Below are positions 10,467-21,137 of a stretch of DNA of 64,000 nt, in pieces. This stretch comes from Limosilactobacillus fastidiosus (GTDB taxonomy: Bacteria; Bacillota; Bacilli; Lactobacillales; Lactobacillaceae), in the NCBI RefSeq assembly GCF_014145505.1, contig NZ_JACIUZ010000041.1:1-64000 (forward strand), written 5' to 3'. The stretch's first letter is position 1, and each line of letters starts with the position of its first letter. The notes below the pieces were generated by a model, which was given only the letters and a program-made list of their open reading frames with translations, was not told the origin of the DNA and searched no databases. The translations under genes were made by a program, and so were the position numbers.

Positions 10467-13400
10467 CTAGTCTTGCTTAGTCTTGTCTTGTTCATCAGTT
10501 GTTGCGGCTGAATTTTCAGAAGAAGTTTCTTCCTTCTTTTCTTTTTCTTCAGCATTGTGCTTTGCAGCATACTTAGCTAAAGCATCAACATTAACAACTT
10601 GATCATCGTCTTCGTCCATGTTCTTTAATTGAACTTCATTGTGATTACCATCAAGGACCTTCATATCGAGACCTAATGCCTGTAATTCCTTAACAAGAAC
10701 CCGGAATGATTCAGGAACACCGGGCTTAGGAATCGGTTCCCCATTGATAATGGCATCATAAGTTCGAACACGACCAACAGTATCATCCGACTTGTAAGTA
10801 AGGATTTCTTGAAGGGTGTAGGCAGCACCGTATGCTTCAAGAGCCCAAACTTCCATTTCACCGAACCGCTGACCACCAAATTGGGCTTTACCACCCAATG
10901 GTTGTTGGGTAACAAGTGAGTATGGACCAGTAGAACGAGCGTGGATCTTATCATCAACCATGTGGGCCAACTTAAGGTAATGCATTGAACCAACGGCAAT
11001 CCGATTTTCAAATGGTTCACCTGTCCGCCCATCATAAAGGATTGTCTTCCCATCTTCTGGGAAGCCGGATTCCTTAACAGCATCCCAAACATCCTTATCT
11101 GTAGCACCATCAAACACTGGTGTTGCCATGTGAATACCAAGACGCTTTGCTGCCATTCCTAAGTGCAATTCAAGTAACTGACCAATGTTCATACGACTTG
11201 GCACACCCATTGGACTTAACATAATATCAATTGGAGTTCCATCTGGCATATATGGCATATCTTCTTCAGGAACAACGATCGAAACAGTACCCTTGTTACC
11301 ATGACGACCTGACATTTTATCACCGACTTGAATCTTTCGTTTTTGAGCAATGTAGACCCGAACCATGGTGTTAACACCTGGTGAAAGTTCATCACCATTT
11401 TCACGAGTAAAGACCTTAACGTCTTGGATAATACCGCCACCACCGTGAGGAACACGGAGAGAAGTATCACGAACTTCACGTGATTTTTCACCAAAGATAG
11501 CATGAAGCAAACGTTCTTCAGCGGATAATTCAGTCATTCCCTTAGGAGTAACCTTACCAACTAAGATATCGCCGTCATGGACTTCAGCACCAATCCGAAC
11601 GATCCCATTTTCATCCAGATCCTTAAGCGCATCATCACCAACGTTAGGAATTTCACGAGTCATTTCTTCAGGTCCTAATTTGGTTTCCCGAGCTTCGGAT
11701 TCGTAAGATTCAATATGGATAGAGGTATAAACATCATCTTTAACCAACCGTTCGTTAATTGCGATGGCATCTTCGAAATTGTAACCTTCCCAAGTCATGA
11801 AGGCAATCAATGGGTTTTGACCCAAGGCTAATTCACCTTGTTCCATTGATGGCCCATCGGCAAGGACATCATCAGCATCAACATGTTCGCCAACTTTAAC
11901 AATTGGCCGTTGGTTATAGTTCTTACCACCGTTGGAACGACGGAACTTCATTAACTTGTAAGTATCAAGAGTACCGTCTTCTTCGCGAACACGAACTTCA
12001 CGAGCATCAACATATTCAACTGTCCCTGGCTTCTTAGCAATCATGGCCACCCCAGAGTCATGAGCTGCTTTGTAGTCAATTCCAGTACTTACTAATGGTG
12101 CATGAGGGTTCAACAATGGAACAGCTTGACGCTGCATGTTAGCACCCATCAAGGCACGATTAGAGTCATCATTTTCAAGGAATGGAATACATGCGGAAGC
12201 AACGGAAACAACTTGTTTTGGAGAAACGTCCATGTAGTCGACGTTCTCAACACTCGTTTCAATGTAATCATCCTTATCACGACACATAACTTGGTCTTCA
12301 GCAAATGAACCATCATCATTCAATGGTGTGTTAGCCTGAGCGATAACATAATTATCTTCTTCGTCAGCAGTTAAGTAGTCAATCTTATCGGTTACTTTAT
12401 GGGTCTTCCATGAAACACGCCGGTATGGAGTTTCAATAAATCCGTACTTATTAACACGAGCATAGGATGAAAGACTGTTAATCAAACCAATGTTAGGACC
12501 TTCGGGAGTTTCAATTGGGCACATCCGGCCATAGTGAGTATAGTGAACATCCCGAACTTCATATCCGGCACGATCACGAGTTAAACCACCAGGACCAAGG
12601 GCAGAAAGGCGCCGCTTATGGGTCAATTCACCAAGTGGGTTAGTTTGATCCATGAATTGTGACAATTGTGAAGAACCGAAGAATTCACGAATTGAAGCAA
12701 CAACTGGACGAATATTGATTAATTGTTGTGGAGTAACGGTATCAGGATCTTGAATTGACATCCGTTCACGAACAACACGTTCCATCCGTGCTAAACCAAT
12801 CCGGAATTGGTTTTGTAATAATTCACCAACAGAACGGATCCGCCGATTACCCAAGTGGTCAATATCATCAGTTGAACCAATGCCTTCTTGTAAGTTAAAG
12901 AAGTAGTTCAATGAAGCAAGAATATCAGCTGGTTCAATGTGCTTGTATTCTAATGGAATATGACCGTTACCAATAATTGGTACAACTCGATCTGGATCTT
13001 CATGGGAGTAAACTAAGATCTTTTGAAGCTTTACTGGTTCAGTGACTACGGCTTCATCAGAAGGAGTATAAGTAATCATCTTGAAGTCATCACGATCTAA
13101 GTATGGTTCTAACTTCTTCAATACTTCCTTAGTTACCTTGTCACCCTTTTGTGCAAGTACTTCACCAGTATCTGGATCAGCAAGGGTTTCAGCCAAGGTT
13201 TCACCAAGAAGACGGTACTTCAACATTAACTTCTTATTAGTCTTGTAACGACCAACTGGAGCCATGTCATAACGCTTTGGATCAAAGAAACGTGCAGTTA
13301 ACAGATTCCGAGCTGAGTCAGCGGTCTTTGGTTCACCTGGACGAAGACGTTCGTAAATGTCCTTAAGTGCTTCTTCAACCCGAGAATCTTCAGCATTCTT

Positions 13401-14081
13401 GTGAACATCCTTATCCAAAGTCAATGATAAGGTTTCACTGTTACCACCAAACATATCAATGATTTCATCATCTGAGCCAAAACCAAGAGCCCGGATTAAT
13501 TCTGTCATTGGTAGCTTACGAGTCCGGTCAATCCGAACGTAAGAAATGTTTTTGGCATCAGTTTCGTATTCAAGCCAGGCACCACGGTTTGGAATAAATG
13601 TAGCACCATAACTTGGCCGACCATTCTTGCCGACTTCTTCACTATAGTAAACACCTGGTGACCGAACTAATTGAGAAACAATAACCCGTTCAGCACCATT
13701 AATAATGAAGGTCCCTTGATCTGTCATTAATGGGAATTCACCAAAGAAAACATCTTGAGACTTAATTTCCCCAGTCTCATGGTTAGTAAGACGCAAAGTA
13801 ACGTGAAGTGGTGCAGAGTAGTTTGCATCATGTTCACGCGCTTCATCAACAGTATACTTAGGTTCCAAAAGTTGATAGTCAACGAATTCCAATGACAACT
13901 TCCCTTGGAAATCATCGATTGGCATAATATCATTAAACATTTCCCGTAAACCTTTATCCATGAACCATTTATATGAGTTGGTTTGGATTTCAATTAGGTT
14001 TGGCAACTCGAGAACTTCTTTAATTCGGGAGTAGCTACGACGGGTACGGTGCTTACCGTATTTAACTAAATGTCCGGCCAA
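10467..14081 (-). CDS. rpoB: DNA-directed RNA polymerase subunit beta
   Basis: Catalytic beta subunit, about 1204 residues. The rifampicin region ([15 protein letters not shown] and [12 protein letters not shown]) looks wild type. The C-terminus after the conserved end is extended by an acidic, Glu/Lys-rich tail of about 40 residues, common in lactobacilli. I chose TTG at 14081, which aligns with the start of Bacillus RpoB and has AGAGAGGTG five bases before it; the GTG at 14090 is part of that Shine-Dalgarno sequence and adds only MNS. rplL is not next to it; a separate promoter and leader RNA precede it. Confidence 0.99.
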   Translation of the reverse strand: MAGHLVKYGKHRTRRSYSRIKEVLELPNLIEIQTNSYKWFMDKGLREMFNDIMPIDDFQGKLSLEFVDYQLLEPKYTVDEAREHDANYSAPLHVTLRLTNHETGEIKSQDVFFGEFPLMTDQGTFIINGAERVIVSQLVRSPGVYYSEEVGKNGRPSYGATFIPNRGAWLEYETDAKNISYVRIDRTRKLPMTELIRALGFGSDDEIIDMFGGNSETLSLTLDKDVHKNAEDSRVEEALKDIYERLRPGEPKTADSARNLLTARFFDPKRYDMAPVGRYKTNKKLMLKYRLLGETLAETLADPDTGEVLAQKGDKVTKEVLKKLEPYLDRDDFKMITYTPSDEAVVTEPVKLQKILVYSHEDPDRVVPIIGNGHIPLEYKHIEPADILASLNYFFNLQEGIGSTDDIDHLGNRRIRSVGELLQNQFRIGLARMERVVRERMSIQDPDTVTPQQLINIRPVVASIREFFGSSQLSQFMDQTNPLGELTHKRRLSALGPGGLTRDRAGYEVRDVHYTHYGRMCPIETPEGPNIGLINSLSSYARVNKYGFIETPYRRVSWKTHKVTDKIDYLTADEEDNYVIAQANTPLNDDGSFAEDQVMCRDKDDYIETSVENVDYMDVSPKQVVSVASACIPFLENDDSNRALMGANMQRQAVPLLNPHAPLVSTGIDYKAAHDSGVAMIAKKPGTVEYVDAREVRVREEDGTLDTYKLMKFRRSNGGKNYNQRPIVKVGEHVDADDVLADGPSMEQGELALGQNPLIAFMTWEGYNFEDAIAINERLVKDDVYTSIHIESYESEARETKLGPEEMTREIPNVGDDALKDLDENGIVRIGAEVHDGDILVGKVTPKGMTELSAEERLLHAIFGEKSREVRDTSLRVPHGGGGIIQDVKVFTRENGDELSPGVNTMVRVYIAQKRKIQVGDKMSGRHGNKGTVSIVVPEEDMPYMPDGTPIDIMLSPMGVPSRMNIGQLLELHLGMAAKRLGIHMATPVFDGATDKDVWDAVKESGFPEDGKTILYDGRTGEPFENRIAVGSMHYLKLAHMVDDKIHARSTGPYSLVTQQPLGGKAQFGGQRFGEMEVWALEAYGAAYTLQEILTYKSDDTVGRVRTYDAIINGEPIPKPGVPESFRVLVKELQALGLDMKVLDGNHNEVQLKNMDEDDDQVVNVDALAKYAAKHNAEEKEKKEETSSENSAATTDEQDKTKQD

Positions 14082-14162
14082 ACTGTTCACCTCTCTAATT
14101 TATTCAGTGAGTTTTAAATATTACAATTTGATTACAAATAGGTCAAAATCGTAATTTTGAGC

Positions 14163-14240
14163 AAAAAAAATCCAAAAACAGTTAAAAACTGCCTTTGGTT
14201 TTATTTACTGAGCCTAGTGGACAATAGATCACTAAGCTCA
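14163..14240 (-). promoter_or_regulatory. Leader RNA of rpoB (Lacto-rpoB-like) with intrinsic terminator
   Basis: Minus-strand leader between promoter and rpoB. A 10-bp hairpin (14210-14239: GAGCTTAGTG with CACTAGGCTC) is followed by a 12-bp terminator hairpin (14172-14198: CCAAAGGCAGTT with AACTGTTTTTGG) and a T-run at 14163-14170. A self-complementary CTCATATGAG lies at the 5' side and overlaps the first arm, offering an alternative fold. Position and architecture fit the Lacto-rpoB motif described upstream of rpoB in lactobacilli; a covariance search would settle it. Confidence 0.65.
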
Positions 14241-14269
14241 TATGAGAACTCACAATTACATACTGTTAT

Positions 14270-14298
14270 ATGATATAAGATTATTAATCAAATGTCAA
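14270..14298 (-). promoter_or_regulatory. rpoB promoter
   Basis: Minus strand TTGACA (14293-14298), 17-base spacer, TATCAT (14270-14275). It gives a leader of about 180 bases before the rpoB start. Confidence 0.75.
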
Positions 14299-14315
14299 TA
14301 GAGTTACTCAAATAA

Positions 14316-14909
14316 TTATTTTACTTTTGAAAGCCCACTAGTAATGCAATCTAAAATCAACTGATCTCGCTGATCATCACTGATGTTATGACCACCAATT
14401 GGTTGGTAGGTACCAAAAATCGGTGAAATCTCAGCTAAGAATAGCTCTGCCGCTTCTTGTGGCAAAATATCAGGGCGCAATTCAACTTCTGGTTGTTTAA
14501 AGTACTCAGCAATTGGCTGAAGATAGTTCATTGCCAAAATCATATTCAACTTTTGCTGAGAACTCTTTGAAAGCAAGTTAATTGCTTGATGATACTGATC
14601 ATAAATACTTGTCGGATGGTGCTTCTTTAGCGCAACAGCAATTTGCCATAGTTGCTCGTTCGGAGTCAACTTATGTTTTCGCATCACCTTATTAATATCT
14701 TTACGAACCTTACTACTTAGGTTGGTCATCACATCAAGATAAAGAACCTCCTTATCGCTAAAGTGATGGTAAAGAGCTGGTTGGGTAATGCCCACTTGCT
14801 TAGCAATGTCACGAGTAGAGGTTTCACCAAAGCCCTTTTGTAAAAAAAGCTTAGTTGCAGTTCTCATAATTGACTGTCGTGTTTTCTCAAGTTGTTCAGC
14901 CCTCTTCAT
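14316..14909 (-). CDS. TetR/AcrR family transcriptional regulator
   Basis: A 197-residue regulator. The N-terminal helix-turn-helix spans about residues 10-55 (TRDIAKQVGITQPALYHHF); the C-terminal ligand domain is not assignable to a known effector. ATG follows AGGAGAG. It is a single-gene unit between the clpC terminator and the rpoB promoter. An 8-bp inverted repeat at 14937-14956 in its own promoter region is a good autoregulation site. The target genes are unknown because no transporter is adjacent. Confidence 0.9.
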   Translation of the reverse strand: MKRAEQLEKTRQSIMRTATKLFLQKGFGETSTRDIAKQVGITQPALYHHFSDKEVLYLDVMTNLSSKVRKDINKVMRKHKLTPNEQLWQIAVALKKHHPTSIYDQYHQAINLLSKSSQQKLNMILAMNYLQPIAEYFKQPEVELRPDILPQEAAELFLAEISPIFGTYQPIGGHNISDDQRDQLILDCITSGLSKVK

Positions 14910-14936
14910 GTCTCATTCTCTCCTAACATATTAATC

Positions 14937-14956
14937 ACGTTATAAATATATAATGT
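14937..14956. promoter_or_regulatory. Inverted repeat upstream of TetR gene (operator candidate)
   Basis: ACGTTATA and TATAATGT arms separated by four bases, one mismatch, 28 bases upstream of the regulator start. Size and placement fit a TetR operator. The AT-rich 14960-15090 stretch that follows shows nothing else I can name. Confidence 0.4.
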
Positions 14957-15094
14957 CACTAAAAGCATGATTTGACAAGCTTCTCATCAAAATAACCTGC
15001 TTTTTAGATCAATATAGATAAATTAATATTTTTATTTATATTAATTAATATTAAATAAATGATAATATTAATACTTAATAAACGCTGTTAAATA

Positions 15095-15140
15095 AAAGGA
15101 TTATAATGTTCAATAAGAAATGAACATTATAATCCTTTTT
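15095..15140. terminator. Bidirectional terminator after clpC
   Basis: Long stem of about 19 bp (AAAGGATTATAATGTTCA with its complement) with an eight-base loop and T-runs on both strands, about 40 bases past the clpC stop. Confidence 0.88.
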
Positions 15141-15180
15141 GTCAAATTTACATCAATTTTTAATCAATCTTTCATAACCA

Positions 15181-17631
15181 TTATTTTTTTACTTTAAGAG
15201 TGATCTTCCCTTGATGGGCACCAATCACCACATTATCACCAGTTTTAATCTCATCACTTAATAATGCGGTGCTTAATGGATCCTCAACCAAGCTCTGTAA
15301 AGCACGCCGAAGTGGACGAGCACCATAAGCTGAATCATAACCCTTCGTTGCTACAACATCAACTGCTGCAGGAGTAACCTTCAGGTTAATTCCTTGTTCC
15401 GCTACTCGTTCCCTTAGTTGGGCAACCATTAGTTTAATAATTTGATGAAGCTCATCCTTTTGTAAGGAGTGAAAAATTACTGTTTCATCAATCCGGTTCA
15501 AGAACTCGGGACGGAAATATAACTTCAATTGTTGATGAATCGCAGCTGACATGGCTTGATAATCTTGCCTAACATCTCGTGCACCAAAACCAACTTCCTT
15601 TTCATCTTGAAGTTGAGTAGCACCAAGATTAGATGTCATAATAATAATGGTATTGCGGAAATCAACTTTTCTTCCCTTAGCATCAGTTAAATAACCATCG
15701 TCAAGGACTTGAAGTAACAAGTTAAAGACATCTGGATGGGCCTTTTCAGCTTCATCTAACAGCACAACTGAGTACGGATGTTGACGAACCTTTTCGGTTA
15801 ACTGTCCACCCTCATCGTAACCAACATACCCAGGTGCGGCACCAATTAACCGACTAGTACTGTACTTTTCCATATACTCGGACATGTCGATTCGGATCAT
15901 ATTCTCCTCTGAACCAAACACTGCTGCTGCAAGTGACTTTGCCAATTCAGTCTTCCCAACACCAGTTGGCCCAAGAAACATAAATGAACCAATCGGTCGT
16001 TTGGGATCCTTCAACCCACTTCGAGCACGACGAATTGCCTTCGCAACCACAGAAACAGCTTCATCCTGACCAATGACCCGGTTATGGAGAACTTTTTCAA
16101 GATTAACCAGTCGTTCACTCTCACTCTTCTTCAGCTGAGTTAGTGGAACTCCCGTCCATTCAGCTACAATCTTAGCAACATCTTCTCCAGTAGTATGTAG
16201 CCGGTGCTTTGCAGATTGTCTCTCCGCCTTTTTTTCTTGCTCGTCAACTTTGGCCTTTAATGTTAATTCTTCTTGGCGAAAGTTTGCAGCTTGATCAAAG
16301 TCCTGATTTTCAATCGCCACTTCTTTCTTCTGGCGAAGTTCAGCTAATTTAGAATTCAATGATGGCTGATGCTTTTTATTTTCCTCAGCATCAATTCGTA
16401 CCATTGATGAAGCTTCATCAACTAAATCGATCGCCTTATCTGGTAGGTAACGATTAGTAATATACCGACTAGAAAGCTTAACGGCCTGTTCTAAGGCATC
16501 ATCATCAATCTTAACATGGTGGTGTTCTTCATATTTTGGCCGTAAACCATTAAGAATTTGCAAGGCAATATTTTCAGATGGTTCTTCAACTTGAACAGTG
16601 GCGAAACGACGCTCCAATGCAGCATCCGATTCAATATACTTTTGATACTCATCAAGAGTAGTTGCTCCAATAGTCTGTAGGTCACCACGAGCAAGAGCTG
16701 GCTTTAAAATATTAGAAGCATCAATTGCCCCTTCAGCTCCTCCAGCTCCAATTAAGGTATGCAGTTCATCAATAAACAGAATTACATGACCATCTTTTTG
16801 AATCTCGTCAATAACCTTCTTTAGACGATCTTCAAATTCTCCCCGATATTTAGTTCCGGCAACTAACGAGCCCATATCAAGCATCATTAAACGTTTTTGT
16901 GTCAACTCTTCAGGGGCCTCATTATTGGCCATCCGCTGAGCTAGCTCTTCCGCCACCGCGGTCTTCCCAACTCCTGGTTCACCAATCAGAACCGGATTAT
17001 TCTTTGTCCGCCGACTAAGGATTTGTTCCACCCGACGTAGCTCTTTATCACGACCAATTACGGGATCAAGTTTACCATCCCTGGCCATTTGAGTCATGTC
17101 TCGGGCAAGTTTATCAAGTGTTGGCGTACTAGACCTTCTTGTCTGCCGCCTTTGTTGTCTTCCTAATTGATGTCGTGCTTGGATATCCGAAACACCAAGT
17201 CGACGCAGGGTTACTTTACGAATTTGTCGAGGTAAAACATCCAAACTCATTAAGATTCTTGAAGAAAGGATCCCTTCATCTGAAATTAACGCAAGTAAGA
17301 TATGTTCAGTACCGATCTTTAACGCATTCAACTGTTGCGCTTCCTGACCAGCTAATGCTAAAACTTGACGTGCCTTTGGTGAATACGGAAGATAGTCTGC
17401 CGGTCCCATATCATCCATCGTTCCGTAACCGATCATTCGTTCAATTTCCTCTTGAATATCATCACTGGTAATGGAGAATTGCCCAAAGATCTTGCTAGCA
17501 ATTCCCTCTTTCTCAATTGCCAATGCAAGCAACAAATGTTCAGTACCCACAGCTTGGTGCTTAAAGTATTTTGCTTGTTCATGGGCAAGCGCTAAGACAT
17601 GCTTAGCACTCGGTGTAAACATATTATCCAT
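15181..17631 (-). CDS. clpC: ATP-dependent Clp protease ATP-binding subunit ClpC
   Basis: HSP100 AAA+ unfoldase that feeds ClpP. In 816 residues it has two N-terminal Clp_N repeats (about 1-145), first AAA+ module with Walker [10 protein letters not shown] near 217, a UVR segment ([15 protein letters not shown], about 435), second AAA+ module with GPTGVGKTE near 555, and the C-terminal D2-small domain. ATG follows GGGGGAAAGTG. It sits 14 bases after ctsR and shares its CtsR-controlled promoter; mcsA and mcsB are absent from the operon, as usual in lactobacilli. Confidence 0.98.
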   Translation of the reverse strand: MDNMFTPSAKHVLALAHEQAKYFKHQAVGTEHLLLALAIEKEGIASKIFGQFSITSDDIQEEIERMIGYGTMDDMGPADYLPYSPKARQVLALAGQEAQQLNALKIGTEHILLALISDEGILSSRILMSLDVLPRQIRKVTLRRLGVSDIQARHQLGRQQRRQTRRSSTPTLDKLARDMTQMARDGKLDPVIGRDKELRRVEQILSRRTKNNPVLIGEPGVGKTAVAEELAQRMANNEAPEELTQKRLMMLDMGSLVAGTKYRGEFEDRLKKVIDEIQKDGHVILFIDELHTLIGAGGAEGAIDASNILKPALARGDLQTIGATTLDEYQKYIESDAALERRFATVQVEEPSENIALQILNGLRPKYEEHHHVKIDDDALEQAVKLSSRYITNRYLPDKAIDLVDEASSMVRIDAEENKKHQPSLNSKLAELRQKKEVAIENQDFDQAANFRQEELTLKAKVDEQEKKAERQSAKHRLHTTGEDVAKIVAEWTGVPLTQLKKSESERLVNLEKVLHNRVIGQDEAVSVVAKAIRRARSGLKDPKRPIGSFMFLGPTGVGKTELAKSLAAAVFGSEENMIRIDMSEYMEKYSTSRLIGAAPGYVGYDEGGQLTEKVRQHPYSVVLLDEAEKAHPDVFNLLLQVLDDGYLTDAKGRKVDFRNTIIIMTSNLGATQLQDEKEVGFGARDVRQDYQAMSAAIHQQLKLYFRPEFLNRIDETVIFHSLQKDELHQIIKLMVAQLRERVAEQGINLKVTPAAVDVVATKGYDSAYGARPLRRALQSLVEDPLSTALLSDEIKTGDNVVIGAHQGKITLKVKK

Positions 17632-17645
17632 TAATCACTTTCCCC

Positions 17646-18113
17646 CTAGCTCTCATATCGTAAACGATTCAGCATTGAAATTAAAATTCTCGCTCTCAAA
17701 CGAGATTCAGCATTAGAATCATTCACATTTAGTGTTTGCTTTGATAGGGCAACTAACATCAAGTCCCCTTCTCGCCTCGTCAATACTTTCTCATCATAAA
17801 GTGTCCGAATAATATCATAAGCATCACGTTCACTAAGCGAATCGCCAATTGCTTGGATCAGCGAGTTTAACACATCAACATTATCAAGTAAATTAACCCG
17901 TTCAATCCGAATATAACCACCACCGCCACGTTTGCTTTGGACTAGGTAACCGTGTTGAATGGTAAAACGTGTCTTAATCACGTAATTAATCTGTGATGGA
18001 ACAACGTCAAAATGATTAGCGATTTCTGAACGGCGAATTTCAATCTGAGATGACTCTCCAAGAATTTGCTTCAAATATTCTTCAATAATATCTGAAATAC
18101 TCTTTTCTTCCAT
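17646..18113 (-). CDS. ctsR: Transcriptional repressor CtsR
   Basis: Repressor of class III heat-shock genes, 155 residues. N-terminal winged helix with the glycine-rich wing RGGGGYIRI near residues 60-68 that reads the DNA; the C-terminal four-helix domain contributes dimerisation. ATG follows GGGGGTGATGTA. It represses its own operon through the operator at 18136-18152. Confidence 0.98.
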   Translation of the reverse strand: MEEKSISDIIEEYLKQILGESSQIEIRRSEIANHFDVVPSQINYVIKTRFTIQHGYLVQSKRGGGGYIRIERVNLLDNVDVLNSLIQAIGDSLSERDAYDIIRTLYDEKVLTRREGDLMLVALSKQTLNVNDSNAESRLRARILISMLNRLRYES

Positions 18114-18135
18114 TACATCACCCCCAAAAATTTCA

Positions 18136-18152
18136 TTTGACTAATTTTGACC
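18136..18152 (-). promoter_or_regulatory. CtsR operator
   Basis: Minus strand GGTCAAAATTAGTCAAA is a tandem heptanucleotide (GGTCAAA, three bases, AGTCAAA) and fits the published CtsR box with at most one deviation. It lies 23 bases upstream of ctsR. Confidence 0.88.
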
Positions 18153-18221
18153 AAATTTTACCACAATATTAAATTGGGAACCAGAAAACTGTCCCAATAA
18201 TATGAAATGCAATTTAAACTA

Positions 18222-18254
18222 GAAAAGAGACTGGTGGCTCTCCAGTCTCTTTTC
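18222..18254. terminator. Bidirectional terminator after alcohol dehydrogenase gene
   Basis: GAAAAGAGACTGG and its complement around a six-base loop, with T-run on either strand, 24 bases from the dehydrogenase stop. Confidence 0.9.
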
Positions 18255-18277
18255 TTTCAAAAAGGGGAAAATTTAGA

Positions 18278-19300
18278 TTAATCTTCTAAGCTAAAATCAA
18301 CAACGTTCCGACCAACAACCTTGTTATCCTTTAATTCTTGGATCATGTCATTGATTTCGCTAAGTTTCCGGGTCTTAACAATTGGGTGAACCTTACCTTC
18401 GGCACCAAATTGGAAACACTCAGCTAAGTCTTGACGAGTACCCACTAATGAACCAGCAACAATAATTCCATCAAGAACAGTCTTAGCAATATTAAGCTTC
18501 ATGTCACCTTGTGGAAGAGCAACGGCAACTAACTTACCATCTGGGCGAAGTGAATCAACTGCTTGGTCAAATGCTGAAGCAGAAACAGCAGTGACAACAG
18601 CGGCATGAACGCCACCAACTTTTTCTTGGATTTGCTTATCAACGTCACCATCATGACGGTTAATAAGAATTTCTGCACCGTTTTTCTTAGCAGCTTCCAG
18701 CTTTTCAGGGTTACCGTCAACGGCAATAACATGAGCGCCAAAGACATTGTGAGCAAATTGAATTCCTAAGTTACCAAGGCCACCAGCACCAACAATTGAT
18801 ACCCATTGACCTGGCTTAATATCAGCAACCTTCAACGCCTTATACATAGTAACGCCAGCACAGGTTAATGAAGTAGCTTCGACAGGATCAAGCCCTTCTG
18901 GGACCTTAACGGCGTAATCAGCAGGAACAATACATTGTTCTGCCATTGCACCATCAGCAGTGTAACCAGCATTCAGAACATTCCGGCAAAGTGTTTCACG
19001 ACCGGTCAAGCAGTATTCACAGTGTCCGCAACCTTTAAAGAACCAAGCGATAGATACCCGATCCCCAACCTTTAAAGAAGTAACTCCAGGAGCGACTTTA
19101 GATACACGACCAACACCTTCATGACCGATAATCCGACCTGGCTTCTTACCAAAGTCACCAGCGGCAACGTGTAAGTCGGTATGACAAAGGCCACAGTATT
19201 CCATGTCAACTAAAGCTTCACCAGGCTTAAGATCACGAAGTTTAACATCCTTAACAGTAACATAACCATCTACTGGATCATTAATAACAGCAGCTTTCAT
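18278..19300 (-). CDS. adhP: NAD-dependent zinc alcohol dehydrogenase (AdhP type)
   Basis: Medium-chain zinc dehydrogenase of 340 residues that would reduce acetaldehyde or other short aldehydes with NADH, the ethanol end of heterofermentation. Catalytic zinc site CGLCHTD at about 36-42 and GHEGVG near 60; structural zinc cluster [16 protein letters not shown] near 90; Rossmann GAGGLGNLG near 171. ATG follows GGAGA. It is monocistronic. A Rex-like inverted repeat at 19323-19340 between the -10 region and the start suggests control by NADH/NAD. Confidence 0.95.
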   Translation of the reverse strand: MKAAVINDPVDGYVTVKDVKLRDLKPGEALVDMEYCGLCHTDLHVAAGDFGKKPGRIIGHEGVGRVSKVAPGVTSLKVGDRVSIAWFFKGCGHCEYCLTGRETLCRNVLNAGYTADGAMAEQCIVPADYAVKVPEGLDPVEATSLTCAGVTMYKALKVADIKPGQWVSIVGAGGLGNLGIQFAHNVFGAHVIAVDGNPEKLEAAKKNGAEILINRHDGDVDKQIQEKVGGVHAAVVTAVSASAFDQAVDSLRPDGKLVAVALPQGDMKLNIAKTVLDGIIVAGSLVGTRQDLAECFQFGAEGKVHPIVKTRKLSEINDMIQELKDNKVVGRNVVDFSLED

Positions 19301-19322
19301 AATCTAAAATCTCCTTTGGACT

Positions 19323-19340
19323 TGTTATTTATTACACAAA
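19323..19340. promoter_or_regulatory. Rex-like operator upstream of adhP
   Basis: TTGTTATTTATTACACAA (plus strand) is a near palindrome matching 11 of 14 fixed positions of the redox regulator Rex consensus. It lies about 20 bases before the start codon and next to a -10-like TATTAT at 19344-19349. A weaker half-site is at 19378-19395. Confidence 0.4.
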
Positions 19341-19731
19341 CTATAATACCAAATTAGTTTTGATTTTTAAAACACTTTTGTGAATAAATAAACAGGGATT
19401 TTTCAGACCAATATTTCTTTTTCATTTACTATTTCACTTAATGAAATCGTAATCAGATAATACCAATGTGATTAAGTTAGCAAATAAATTCTAAATATAT
19501 AGTCTTACGTTATTAATAATTTAGGTAGTACCTCAAGACTTCAACTAATAATTGCTCAAATTAATAATAAGGGAATTATGAAAAGTGCCCTACCTAATTT
19601 ATGAAGGTGGGACACTCTTAAAGATTATATCGCCTATTGATGCCAAAAAGTTTTTACTAAAATAATAAAGCAGCGAATAAAATAAAAATCTGATACATTT
19701 GCTTGTTAAACACACCAGACCTTCTTTATTA
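19341..19731. other. Gene-free AT-rich interval with one imperfect hairpin
   Basis: About 390 bases with no coding region I can support. It holds the adhP promoter on the right of the gene and an imperfect hairpin at 19586-19616 (GTGCCCTACCT with AGGTGGGACAC) without a T-run. The hairpin resembles, in outline only, the palindrome at 47933-47982. No clear terminator for the tRNA cluster is seen. Confidence 0.5.
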
Positions 19732-19805
19732 TCGGAATTACAAGATTTGAACTTGCGACCTCTGCGTCCCGAACGCAGCGCTCTACCAAACTGAGCTAAA
19801 TTCCG
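19732..19805 (-). tRNA. tRNA-Pro (anticodon CGG)
   Basis: Cloverleaf of 74 bases: acceptor CGGAATT/AATTCCG with A discriminator, anticodon stem CTGCG/CGCAG around TTCGGGA, T-stem GCAAG/CTTGT. CCA is not encoded. Last of five tRNAs read on the minus strand. Confidence 0.93.
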
Positions 19806-19853
19806 AAAAGAAAAAGCGCAGCAACACTATTCAGTGTGCCACGCTTTTAGTAG

Positions 19854-19927
19854 TGCACCCAGAAGGAGTCGAACCTTCAACCTTCTGATTCGTAGTCAGA
19901 CACTCTATCCAATTGCGCTATGGGTGC
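19854..19927 (-). tRNA. tRNA-Arg (anticodon ACG)
   Basis: Acceptor GCACCCA/TGGGTGC, anticodon stem TCTGA/TCAGA around CTACGAA. The A34 would be edited to inosine by TadA. CCA not encoded. Confidence 0.94.
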
Positions 19928-19932
19928 ATAAG

Positions 19933-20004
19933 AGCGGAAGACGGGATTCGAACCCGCGACCCCCACCATGGCAAGGTGATGTTCTACCACTGAACTACTT
20001 CCGC
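19933..20004 (-). tRNA. tRNA-Gly (anticodon GCC)
   Basis: Acceptor GCGGAAG/CTTCCGC with T discriminator, anticodon loop TTGCCAT in a TCACC/GGTGG stem, T-loop GGTTCGAATCC. Confidence 0.95.
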
Positions 20005-20086
20005 ATAACTATTCTGCAACGATAATTAATATATCACGTGTCACAGACCGATGTCAATACTTTTTGAAATAAAAAAATATTCCAAA

Positions 20087-20169
20087 TGCGGATGAAGGGA
20101 CTTGAACCCTTACATCTAAAAGATACAAGATCCTAAATCTTGCGCGTCTGCCAATTCCGCCACATCCGC
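20087..20169 (-). tRNA. tRNA-Leu (anticodon TAG)
   Basis: 83 bases with a class II long variable arm. Acceptor GCGGATG/CATCCGC, anticodon stem CAAGA/TCTTG around TTTAGGA. Confidence 0.95.
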
Positions 20170-20172
20170 ATA

Positions 20173-20245
20173 TGGAGGATACAGGGCTCGAACCTGTGAC
20201 CTCCTGCTTGTAAGGCAGATGCTCTCCCAACTGAGCTAATCCTCC
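20173..20245 (-). tRNA. tRNA-Val (anticodon TAC)
   Basis: Acceptor GGAGGAT/ATCCTCC, anticodon loop CTTACAA in a TCTGC/GCAGG stem. First tRNA of the cluster on the minus strand; only three bases separate it from tRNA-Leu. Confidence 0.95.
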
Positions 20246-20309
20246 GAAAAATGATATATTCATAATGGAACTTTATTAATATATCATCCTCTAAAATTAA
20301 TGTCAATAA

Positions 20310-20951
20310 TTATTTCAAACCAAGTTCAATTAATTTTTCATCAACCATCTTTAATACTTGCTTTGCTGCTTCCGGATCTTCAACAAAGTCATACTTATCC
20401 CCATCAATTAACATTTTGGGACTGGCATCATACTGATTATACCAGTCACGGTAACGTTCATTAAGATTCTTGTAGTAATTATAAAGAGATGGATCATTCG
20501 AAATTTGTTCATATGACCGACCACGTTTTTTTATCCGTTCTAGCATTGTGTCAAATGAAACCTGAATTGTAATTAAAAGGTTAGGCGCTTTTTGATGTGG
20601 TTGTTCAGGCAACTCTTCCATCATGTTATGTAGCAATGATGAGTAAATGTCAGATTCAGTTGCTGTAGCCCGTCCCATATCAGCGTTTAACTTAAACAAT
20701 AATGCGTCTTCAAAGATTGAACGATCAAGGACATTTAAATCGTTTCCAAATGATTCTTTAATCTCATCTAACCGCCGATTCAAGAAGTAAATTTGTAATA
20801 AAAAGCCATACTTTTTAGGATCCTTATAGAAAAGTGGCAAAATTTTATTATCATCAACTGATTCATAAAATGCTTGGCTATCTAAATGATCTGCAAGTAA
20901 CCCTGTTAAGCTTGTCTTTCCGGCACCTATTGTCCCTGCAAGTGCAATCAT
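20310..20951 (-). CDS. Deoxynucleoside kinase (dAK/dGK family)
   Basis: Salvage kinase of about 213 residues that phosphorylates purine deoxynucleosides with ATP. P-loop GTIGAGKTS at about residues 6-14, the DRSIFEDALLF substrate motif near 77, and the arginine lid KKRGRSYEQ near 145. The ATG at 20951 follows AAAGGGGG; the 36 bases upstream that are open would place the Shine-Dalgarno inside the protein. Lactobacilli often encode a dAK/dGK pair; only one copy is here, so the exact base preference is uncertain. Confidence 0.92.
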   Translation of the reverse strand: MIALAGTIGAGKTSLTGLLADHLDSQAFYESVDDNKILPLFYKDPKKYGFLLQIYFLNRRLDEIKESFGNDLNVLDRSIFEDALLFKLNADMGRATATESDIYSSLLHNMMEELPEQPHQKAPNLLITIQVSFDTMLERIKKRGRSYEQISNDPSLYNYYKNLNERYRDWYNQYDASPKMLIDGDKYDFVEDPEAAKQVLKMVDEKLIELGLK

Positions 20952-21075
20952 TGAACTTTTATCCCCCTTTAATTTGTAAAAAAACAACTTAACTATTTTA
21001 CCATTGAATAAAGGAAAAAAGAAGAGACTGAATTGGTGTTTAACCTTCTTTGATTATTCTTTTCAGAATACAAAA

Positions 21076-21115
21076 GAGATCCCGACGTATTGCGTTTAAC
21101 AATAGCAAGGATCTC
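21076..21115 (-). terminator. Terminator after lysine permease gene
   Basis: Minus strand GAGATCC with GGATCTC, inner ATTG/CAAT pairing, then TTTTGT; 22 bases after the permease stop. Confidence 0.75.
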
Positions 21116-21137
21116 CTATACATAGAATAATATTTTA

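Noticed and set aside
10673-11140. 155-codon frame within rpoB
   Set aside because: Out-of-frame reading of rpoB; low-complexity composition and no ribosome site.
14286-15095. Possible plasmid-like iteron or origin in the AT-rich TetR flank
   Set aside because: The AT-rich stretch has no regular repeats, DnaA boxes or partner genes.
17139-17471. 110-codon frame antisense to clpC
   Set aside because: Shadow of the clpC coding sequence.
19834-20025. Plus-strand open frame across tRNA genes
   Set aside because: It lies on the antisense strand of tRNA-Arg and tRNA-Gly and has no ribosome site.
20054-20263. Minus-strand open frame reading like AQLGEHLPYKQEVTGSSPVSS
   Set aside because: It is an artefact across tRNA-Val and tRNA-Leu; the same peptide appears wherever such tRNAs are translated.
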